Under the pieces are notes generated by a model that saw only the letters and a program-made list of their open reading frames with translations, was not told the DNA's origin and searched no databases. The position numbers and the translations under genes were made by a program. DNA of 9,600 nucleotides from Gemmataceae bacterium (GTDB lineage Bacteria > Planctomycetota > Planctomycetia > Gemmatales > Gemmataceae), in the NCBI GenBank assembly GCA_947490035.1, contig CANLGS010000085.1, forward strand, positions 1 to 9,600, in the 5' to 3' direction. Shown here piece by piece: positions 1 to 5,862 of this stretch. Position 1 is the stretch's first letter. Each line of letters opens with the position of its first letter.

Positions 1-3000
1 CGAAGTAGTTGTAACGGACGGACGGCTGGTGGAATCTACGGTAGGCGGAATGAGCGCTCGACGGTAGATTGGTGAACGAGCCACCACGCAACACACGGCT
101 ATCGTTTGAACTTATATCTGTACTAATATCCGCGTCAACGGTTGCCATGTTGTTCGCTGCTTTGGGATATTCCCGGTACACATCCTGGCACCACTCCCAA
201 TCGTTGCCGTGCATGTCGAACAGGCCCAGGTCGTTCGACTTCATCAACCCCACCGGGTGACTCTTCCCCAACGAGTTCCCGTCGAACCAACCGTACTTCC
301 CCAGCAGGTCTTCGCTCTCACCAAATGAATACGCGCTGTCGGCACCCGCACGACATGCGTATTCCCATTCCGCTTCCGTCGGCAGACGATAACCCGTCCG
401 CTTCAAGTAGTCCGGGGACATCGACATCCCAGCCGTGTACTCGCCCTTCGCGTTCGGAACGTAACACCACTGGTCCTTCGGTATCCCTTCCTGCTCACTC
501 AGCCAGTTACAGTACGCCGCCGCATCGTACCACGACACCCTGTTCACCGGGCAGTCGCCCGTGGGAGCAAACGGCTCGTCGTACTCATGGTCCTTGCGAA
601 ACTTGAGGAACTGGTTCACCGTAACTTCCCTCGACGCAATCGCGAAACTCCGCTCGATCCGCTTCCGGTGACGCACTTCCCCCTCACCCATCCAGAACTC
701 GCCAGGCTTCACGACGACCGTCATCGTGTGCCCCTGACTCGTCAGATACCACCGGCGCGGACCTCCGGGGGCTGACGCCACCCGGCTCGCCTCGCCCGTC
801 CCCAACCCCTTGTCGATGGCCGTCAACTCGCCCGACGCACCCCACTGACGCAGCACCCACTCGGCCGCCCCGTGAATCCCCGGATCGGGATCGTCACGAT
901 ACAGTCCCGACAACTTCTGACGCTCGCCGGACGACAACCGATCCGGGCCGTACTCGCCCAGACTCAACAGAATGGCCCGCCGCGCCGACACGTCCGGCTC
1001 GTCCCACAAGCGGGCCACCAGCACCTTCGGGTCGACCCCGCCAGGTGCCAGCCGCTCGATCAAGTAGCTCCGCACCGTCGGGTTCGCCCGGTGCCGCAAC
1101 AGCGGCCACGCCTTCTCCCCCTTGCCCATCACCAAGAGCGCCACCCCGATACTCGCCTGCCGCTTCGCCAGCGTGAAATTCGCGTCTTCCTTCGCATCCG
1201 GCGCACTCGCCTCGGTCAATTGCTTTTCCAGTCGGGCGACCGCATCGAGCGCATCGGCCGCGAAGATGCCGTACACTTTGGCCGCCAGAACCTTGACCGA
1301 TAAACTCCGGCTCTCGTCCACCAGAAACTCAGCCAGCGACGGAATCAGCCACCGCCCCGCACCCTTCAAGGCGTTCGCCCACGGGGCGATCACGAACGGT
1401 TCCTGGTTGACCAGCGCGGCCGCCACATCGCGACCGACCTTCTCCCAGCGCGAATCGTCGGGCGCGAACACTGACAGCGCGCAGGCCGCCCGCAGACGCC
1501 GGTCCTGATCGGCCTTCGAGTTCGCCAGCACCTCCCACAGCCGCTCCGTCACTTCGGCCTTGTGCCCCGCAAGCGCCTCGCGAATGACGACCACCTCCGA
1601 CGGGTCGCCCGTGAGTAACCGCTCGGAGAGATAGACCACTTGACCCGCGTCCACCGGCAACAACGCGAGGCTGGCGTGCAGTTGCTTGCGGGAATCGAGT
1701 GCTGACTTTTCTTTCTCCTCCTTGAGCAGTGGATCAGTCCATCTCCGGTACGGCTCCATCTCGTTGATGATTCCGGGCACCTGGGTGATGTTGGCGTCGA
1801 AGACCCGGCCCACCAGCATCGCAGCGTAATTGGCATTGGCACGTTCCTGAACCCGATCTCGGACTGCCAGCCCCGTGAACGTCGCTACGGCCAACAGAAC
1901 GGCAAGGGCCGTTCCCCGCACCGCGTGGTAGCGGGTCGCCTTCCGCATCATCTTCCGCTGCGGCGGCGTCCAGTTCTTCTTCGCCGTCAGCCAGCGGATA
2001 CTGAACCACTGCAATAGCGCCGGCAGTTGCCGGTTCTCTGGCCGGGCGGCCCACACCGCCGCCCGATCTGCCAGCAGCAGTTCGGCACGGCCCCGCCGCG
2101 TCTCCTTCTGCTTCCGCGTCAACCAGTCCCGCAACGACGGCACGAGGTAGTCGTGCGTGAGTTGGTAATACTTCTCGCCCGAACTCCGGGGGCTGACGCC
2201 ACCCGGCTCGCCTTCTTCCTTGCCTTCGGGGTCGGTCGGCGTGATGAGCCGGATTTCCCCGTCGAGAATCCGCACGAGGTCGTCGAAGTCCTTCGGCCGG
2301 CTCGCGTACCCCGACGCTTCGAGCAGTTCGCCGTGCGACCGCATGTGACCCTTGATGTCCGTGCCCGATTCGGGCAGCAAGGCTTTGAGAACGCCCCGCG
2401 CTGCCCTCTGGTGGTAGCGGTGTTCGGGGGGAGCGGTCGCGGCGCTGAACGTCTCTTCGAGGAACGTCGCGCCGACGCCCTCCGTACCGCCCACCGCCTT
2501 CAGTGTCGCGGGCGTCCACGACTTGCCCTTCATCATTTCGGCGAACAAAGCCAGCCGCACCGAGATGACCTTGCCCTCTTGCGACAGACCGGACACCGCT
2601 TGCGTCAAGAACTCCTTCTGGTCGTTGCCGACCTCGGCGGAAGTATCGGGCAACACGCCGAAGGCCCGGCCGAACGCGGCCAGTACCTTTTCGGCGTGGC
2701 GGATCGGGAACAGGTCGGCCAGCGCGCTGTTCTGCCCCTCGACCAGGCGCACTTCCAGGTCACGCAGGAAACGACTCACGGCCAACCAGAAGTCATCGCG
2801 CACCATCACGACGCACTGCACCCGACCACCGTCACACTGTCGCAGGGCTTGCACCAACTCCGTGTTGGTCTCGTCCTTCTTCGCGTGTAACCACTGCTCG
2901 AATTGGTCCAAGATGACGACCACCTTCTTCCCCACCGGAACGCCCTGGCCCCGGCGTAGTGCGGCCATCGTCTCCTTCAACCCCAGGTTGGCCGGCAACG

Positions 3001-4342
3001 CCGGGCACCGTTTCCGCAGACCGTTCAGCAACCGCGCTTCCGTCTCCTCGGCGGTCGCCTCGACGTACACGGCGATCACGCTCTCGGACAGCCGGGGCAG
3101 CAGCCCCGCCTTCACGAGTGAAGATTTGCCGCACCCCGACGGCCCATAGATCAAGCCCACGGTGAAGGTGCTGTCAGCATCCGTCTCTTCGACCCGCGTC
3201 TTCCAGAACCGCAGGCTGTCCGGCAACCCATCCCGGTCCCGTGGACCCGGCAGCAGTTCCAAAAAGAAGTCGGCGTCGTGCGCGTCGAACGACCGCAACC
3301 CCTTCGGGACGATCTTGATCGGCCGGCTGTCCGAAACCGGCGTCGCGGGCGTGACGGCAGCACCGGCCCCAGCCACGGTTGAAGGGGGTTGCACGACCAG
3401 CGCTACCACTGGCACCCCCGTGCCTGTCGTCACGGGCTGCGGCTGTTCGGTCAGGAAGTGCCGCAGGTCGTCGGCCATGTCCTTCGCCGTCGAGTACCGC
3501 TCCGACGCCCGCTTCGACAGCGCCTTGAGGCAGACCCGTTCCAGTTCCTTCGGGTTGCCATCGTCGTACTGACGCGGCGGGCGCGGCTCGAAACTCGTGA
3601 TCTGCTCCAACAACTCCGCCTGCGAGTCGGCCTTGAACGGCCGCCGACCGACCAGCAGTTCGTAGAACACGACACCCAAACTGAAGATGTCGCTGCGGCC
3701 GTCAACCCGGTGCCCCTCGCCCCGCGCCTGTTCGGGACTCATGTACGCGGGCGTTCCGGCGAACCCCGGCCCCGTGCCCACGTCCTGTTCCCGCAGCGCC
3801 AGCCCGAAGTCGGCCACGAACGGTCTGCCGCTGGCGTCGAGGAGGATATTTCCCGGCTTTACGTCCCGATGAACCAGCCCGTGCTTGTGCGCGTGGTGCA
3901 GCGCCTCCGCCACCGTCGCGACGAGTTCCACGGCCTCGTGCGTCGCGAGACGGCCGCGTTTGAGCCGCTCGGCGAGGTCGGTGCCGTCGATGAACTTCGA
4001 CACGACGAAGCACGGAAACTGGTCGGTGCCGCCCACGTCGAAGACGGGCACGATGTGCGGGTGATCGAGACCCGCGACGGTGCGGGCTTCGACCAAATAC
4101 GCTTCGGACTGGTCGGGCCGGGCCACCAGGCGCGGGTGCGGCACCTTGATCGCGACCGGGCGTTGCAACTGGTCGTCGTGCGCCAGGTAGACCACTCCGA
4201 ACCCGCCCCGACCCAGCACCTTCTCGACCCGGTAGCGGCCGATCTGTTGTGGCAACCCGGTGGAGGTGGCGGCACTCGTGGCGCTGGCGGGGGTGACGGC
4301 CGGGGCGGGCGGCTTCAAGGCGGTGAGGTCGGGGTCGGACAT
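1..4342 (-). CDS. Membrane-anchored Ser/Thr protein kinase - nSTAND NTPase - FGE/SUMF1-domain protein (C-terminus cut by window edge)
   Basis: Seen: one open frame of 1447 codons from ATG at 4342 to the edge, starting MSDPDLTALK. The Hanks kinase domain is about residues 38-297: glycine loop GRGGFGVVY (44-52), AIK lysine K66, HRDVKPGN (158-165), DFG (178-180), SPEQ for the APE motif (E204). An nSTAND-type NTPase follows from about 347 (KGLRSFD), with P-loop GPSGCGKSS (400-408) and Walker B ILDQFEQW (D479, E482), then LTHDYLVPSLRDWL near 729. A hydrophobic helix at about 810-826 is followed by a helical HEAT-like region (about 860-1190) and an FGE/SUMF1 domain from about 1205, with REVTVNQF, YRLPTEAEWEYACRAG and RVLRGGSF. 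Family knowledge: kinase/FGE fusions are common in planctomycetes. Inferred: kinase and NTPase are cytoplasmic, the FGE end extracytoplasmic and sensory. Odd: after GGSF there is no cysteine in the visible part, where true FGEs carry catalytic cysteines, so formylglycine synthesis is unlikely. No strong Shine-Dalgarno precedes the ATG. Confidence 0.95.
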   Translation of the reverse strand, partial: MSDPDLTALKPPAPAVTPASATSAATSTGLPQQIGRYRVEKVLGRGGFGVVYLAHDDQLQRPVAIKVPHPRLVARPDQSEAYLVEARTVAGLDHPHIVPVFDVGGTDQFPCFVVSKFIDGTDLAERLKRGRLATHEAVELVATVAEALHHAHKHGLVHRDVKPGNILLDASGRPFVADFGLALREQDVGTGPGFAGTPAYMSPEQARGEGHRVDGRSDIFSLGVVFYELLVGRRPFKADSQAELLEQITSFEPRPPRQYDDGNPKELERVCLKALSKRASERYSTAKDMADDLRHFLTEQPQPVTTGTGVPVVALVVQPPSTVAGAGAAVTPATPVSDSRPIKIVPKGLRSFDAHDADFFLELLPGPRDRDGLPDSLRFWKTRVEETDADSTFTVGLIYGPSGCGKSSLVKAGLLPRLSESVIAVYVEATAEETEARLLNGLRKRCPALPANLGLKETMAALRRGQGVPVGKKVVVILDQFEQWLHAKKDETNTELVQALRQCDGGRVQCVVMVRDDFWLAVSRFLRDLEVRLVEGQNSALADLFPIRHAEKVLAAFGRAFGVLPDTSAEVGNDQKEFLTQAVSGLSQEGKVISVRLALFAEMMKGKSWTPATLKAVGGTEGVGATFLEETFSAATAPPEHRYHQRAARGVLKALLPESGTDIKGHMRSHGELLEASGYASRPKDFDDLVRILDGEIRLITPTDPEGKEEGEPGGVSPRSSGEKYYQLTHDYLVPSLRDWLTRKQKETRRGRAELLLADRAAVWAARPENRQLPALLQWFSIRWLTAKKNWTPPQRKMMRKATRYHAVRGTALAVLLAVATFTGLAVRDRVQERANANYAAMLVGRVFDANITQVPGIINEMEPYRRWTDPLLKEEKEKSALDSRKQLHASLALLPVDAGQVVYLSERLLTGDPSEVVVIREALAGHKAEVTERLWEVLANSKADQDRRLRAACALSVFAPDDSRWEKVGRDVAAALVNQEPFVIAPWANALKGAGRWLIPSLAEFLVDESRSLSVKVLAAKVYGIFAADALDAVARLEKQLTEASAPDAKEDANFTLAKRQASIGVALLVMGKGEKAWPLLRHRANPTVRSYLIERLAPGGVDPKVLVARLWDEPDVSARRAILLSLGEYGPDRLSSGERQKLSGLYRDDPDPGIHGAAEWVLRQWGASGELTAIDKGLGTGEASRVASAPGGPRRWYLTSQGHTMTVVVKPGEFWMGEGEVRHRKRIERSFAIASREVTVNQFLKFRKDHEYDEPFAPTGDCPVNRVSWYDAAAYCNWLSEQEGIPKDQWCYVPNAKGEYTAGMSMSPDYLKRTGYRLPTEAEWEYACRAGADSAYSFGESEDLLGKYGWFDGNSLGKSHPVGLMKSNDLGLFDMHGNDWEWCQDVYREYPKAANNMATVDADISTDISSNDSRVLRGGSFTNLPSSAHSAYRRFHQPSVRYNYF
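763..792. repeat. Short GC-rich palindromic repeat inside the kinase gene, copy A
   Basis: Thirty bases identical to copy B at 2184-2213. The core CCGGG-GGC-TGAC-GCC-A-CCCGG can fold as a stem with one bulged A and a TGAC loop. On the minus strand it is read in frame as part of SRVASAPGG, in the linker between the helical region and the FGE domain (about residues 1184-1194). Inference: a mobile or dispersed short repeat, like those scattered through Gemmata-type genomes, that inserted without breaking the frame. Confidence 0.7.
2184..2213. repeat. Short GC-rich palindromic repeat inside the kinase gene, copy B
   Basis: Identical over 30 bases to copy A, but in a different codon phase (2184 and 763 differ modulo 3). 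It is read as part of GEPGGVSPRSSG, about residues 710-720, just before the LTHDYLVPSL segment that closes the NTPase module. Because the two copies encode unrelated peptides, selection on the protein does not explain their identity; the DNA sequence itself was copied. Confidence 0.7.
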
Positions 4343-4382
4343 GGCGCGCGTCACTCAGAGCAAGCGGAGGCAACGGAGCCAC

Positions 4383-4411
4383 ATTGTACCCGCAGTGCGC
4401 GGGGCTATCCA
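4383..4411 (-). promoter_or_regulatory. Putative sigma70-type promoter of the kinase gene
   Basis: Read on the minus strand, TGGATA (4411-4406) and TACAAT (4388-4383) are separated by 17 bases; they match the TTGACA/TATAAT consensus at 4 of 6 and 5 of 6 positions. Transcription would begin near 4376, leaving a leader of roughly 34 bases before the ATG at 4342. The spacer holds a small CCGC/GCGG inverted repeat. This is a motif match only; planctomycete promoters are not well defined. I see no clear matching promoter for the divergent gene at 4579 in the rest of 4343-4578. Confidence 0.35.
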
Positions 4412-4578
4412 GAGTTGGACAGGTTGACCTGAAGACCGAATCAGGAGATCGGCTGTCCTCGTTGTGCGCCGGGGTAGCGTTCACGATGCGGCACCGGCTA
4501 TCGTATCCCAACGACGAGTACGAACCGCCGCGCGGGTGGAACCGACCGACGCACTCAACACGGGACGGGTGGTGTGAC

Positions 4579-5433
4579 ATGGGAGCGATCAGCAAGAAAC
4601 TGGCGGCCCGATTCCGCAAAGCAAAAAAGCAACGCGGCGACCTGCGTCGTCAGGCCGCCGCCGATTTCGCCACGGTCCCGACGGACGTGAACAGCGTCGA
4701 GTCGCTGGTCCGTTCGGGCCACGACCCGCTCCACGCCGCCTACGTCGCGGCCCAGAACTTCACCTCCTTCTTTGCCGAAGCCGTGTCCCCGTTCGCCGAG
4801 TTCGATCCGTACTGCCGGATCGTCGGCCGCGCCCAGGAGGAGTACATGCCGGGCGGACCGCCGATGAGTCCGCTGACGACGAGTTACTTCACGACCTGGG
4901 CCTTCTTCGACGTGCGCTTCGGCCCGGACCGGGAGACCATCGGCACCTGCCTGCTCGACGTGGCCGACCTGCTGGGGATGGACCCGTTCGTGGCCGAGAC
5001 GATCCGCCAGTTGCAGGGTTCCCGTATGGGCATCTACGAGCATCTGGGGACGGACGGAGGACGATGCCGGTTGCGGGAACTGGTGACCGACGAGGAGTTC
5101 CGCTGTCACGTCCCTGCGGGCTACCGGGGCACACCGGGCGAACTCTGGTACATCCGGCTCTGCCCGCCGCTGCTGGGTCTGGTCGATTACCACATCGGGT
5201 TCACGACGCCTTACGTGCTTCTCGGCTTCGGGAAGGCAGACTGGTTGGCGTACCTGAACAAGTCTCTGCTGGGGGCGGGCGACACGAGGGCGGCGCTGCA
5301 CCAGTTCTTGAAGTTCGGGAAGGGACCGAACGCCTGGAACGAGTTCATCTTCCTGGCGTACCACCATCACCAGCACGAGGCGATTTTTCTGACCGGGTTG
5401 CCCGATGTGAAGGGCAGTTTGCCACATGCGTAG
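4579..5433 (+). CDS. Hypothetical protein, 284 aa, function not recognised
   Basis: I do not recognise this protein. It starts MGAISKKLAARFRKAKKQRG, a strongly basic N-terminus, then becomes a soluble mixed-composition protein rich in aromatic residues (FTSFFAEAV, TTSYFTTWAFFDVRF, ELWYIRLCPPLLG, FIFLAYHHHQHEAIF). There is no signal peptide, no long hydrophobic helix, no P-loop and no evident metal-binding motif apart from the histidine cluster near the C-terminus. The frame is open upstream to 4384, but 4384-4578 translates to atypical sequence, so the ATG at 4579 was chosen; a weak GGACGGG at 4562-4568 is the only Shine-Dalgarno-like sequence. Codon use is strongly GC at third positions, which supports real coding. 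It is divergent from the kinase gene, and no functional link is visible. Confidence 0.8.
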   Translation: MGAISKKLAARFRKAKKQRGDLRRQAAADFATVPTDVNSVESLVRSGHDPLHAAYVAAQNFTSFFAEAVSPFAEFDPYCRIVGRAQEEYMPGGPPMSPLTTSYFTTWAFFDVRFGPDRETIGTCLLDVADLLGMDPFVAETIRQLQGSRMGIYEHLGTDGGRCRLRELVTDEEFRCHVPAGYRGTPGELWYIRLCPPLLGLVDYHIGFTTPYVLLGFGKADWLAYLNKSLLGAGDTRAALHQFLKFGKGPNAWNEFIFLAYHHHQHEAIFLTGLPDVKGSLPHA

Positions 5434-5532
5434 GGTGCCCGCCGCGTCGTTCGCGAGCAACGGTCACCATCGCCTACCGCGACTGCGCGATGGGGGGCGA
5501 AGACGACACGCGGTAACCGGAAGAGGAGGAGC

Positions 5533-5646
5533 ATGAGCCGGCGTTTCGTCCCATTCACTGAGCAAGCCGCGTCAGTGAATGACGCCTTCTGCCGGCACAT
5601 CTCAGTTGGCAAGTCTTTGTGGATATGGCACTTGCGTCGATACTGA
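5533..5646 (+). CDS. Possible small ORF (37 aa), or remnant of a longer gene
   Basis: ATG at 5533 follows AGGAGG (5524-5529), a near-perfect Shine-Dalgarno sequence but with only 3 bases between it and the start. The frame reads MSRRFVPFTEQAAS and ends with TGA at 5644-5646, finishing in KSLWIWHLRRY. There is no recognisable domain. The strong ribosome-binding sequence is the main support. The inverted repeat at 5553-5580 lies within the frame, which could instead mean this is a structured non-coding element. It could also be the 5' end of a gene decayed after the neighbouring IS insertion. Confidence 0.25.
   Translation: MSRRFVPFTEQAASVNDAFCRHISVGKSLWIWHLRRY
5537..5596. repeat. Inverted repeat with perfect 9-bp arms and matching GCCGGC ends
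   Basis: ATTCACTGA (5553-5561) and TCAGTGAAT (5572-5580) are perfect inverted arms around a 10-base loop. The sequence is bounded symmetrically by GCCGGC at 5537-5542 and 5591-5596, each 10 bases from its arm, so the whole 60-base unit is symmetric in layout although the middle 10-base segments do not pair. There is no T-run, so it is not a classical intrinsic terminator. It could be an operator, an attachment-type site, or a folded transcript element downstream of the gene ending at 5433. Confidence 0.45.
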
Positions 5647-5815
5647 GGCAACTGATGCTCCAGACCCCGTTCAACACAAAGTCAACTTCTCACAAGAGCA
5701 ATGGGGGCAACGCGAACGAGTCCGAGGGGCCGCTCGCCCCCTCCGGCGCACCCGCCGAATCTTGGAGCCTCTTTACCCGCTCAACTGCGGAACGCCGCGC
5801 ATAACCACTAGCCCG

Positions 5816-5862
5816 TGTTCGGCGGCGATTAGGACTCCGCTTTAGCGACAACTAGAATTCCC
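5816..5862 (+). repeat. IS21 left terminal inverted repeat with two 18-bp subrepeats
   Basis: Terminal TGTTCG is followed by GCGGCGATTAGGACTCCG (5822-5839), spacer CTTTA, and GCGACAACTAGAATTCCC (5845-5862). The paired subrepeats match those at the right end in sequence and spacing and are the expected binding sites of the IstA transposase. The istB stop codon TAG (5864-5862 on the minus strand) touches the inner subrepeat, so the coding region extends to the end structure. Confidence 0.88.

Larger units (their letters stand above)
5434..5815. other. Gene-poor region between the hypothetical gene and the IS element
   Basis: These 382 bases hold no convincing long gene on either strand. Visible items are a possible small ORF (5533-5646), the inverted repeat inside it, a weak ATCGC/GCGAT pair at 5469-5491, and an imperfect GC-rich hairpin around 5723-5746 (GAGGGGC / GCCCC with CTC) with no T-run after it. 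The stretch 5600-5700 is less GC-rich than its neighbours. It may be eroded coding sequence or ordinary spacer. The sequence abutting the IS does not continue the gene remnant on its far side, because TAA at 5802-5804 closes that frame. Confidence 0.5.

Noticed and set aside
763..2213. The two 30-bp repeats as a protein repeat of the kinase
   Set aside because: They are read in different codon phases and encode different peptides, so they are a DNA-level repeat rather than a protein repeat.
2027..2890. Long plus-strand open frame (287 codons) opposite the NTPase region
   Set aside because: The minus strand carries the continuous NTPase sequence with Walker motifs; the plus-strand translation has no recognisable domain.
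3389..4432. Long plus-strand open frame (347 codons) opposite the kinase domain
   Set aside because: It is antisense to intact kinase motifs (glycine loop, HRD, DFG) and its translation is an arginine-rich shadow caused by GC-rich codon use.
4384..4578. Upstream extension of the hypothetical gene to ATG 4384
   Set aside because: The extra 65 residues look non-coding and would overlap the putative kinase promoter; the ATG at 4579 opens the well-coded part.
5537..5596. Rho-independent terminator for the gene ending at 5433
   Set aside because: The hairpin is about 100 bases downstream and has no T-run, so a classical terminator cannot be claimed.
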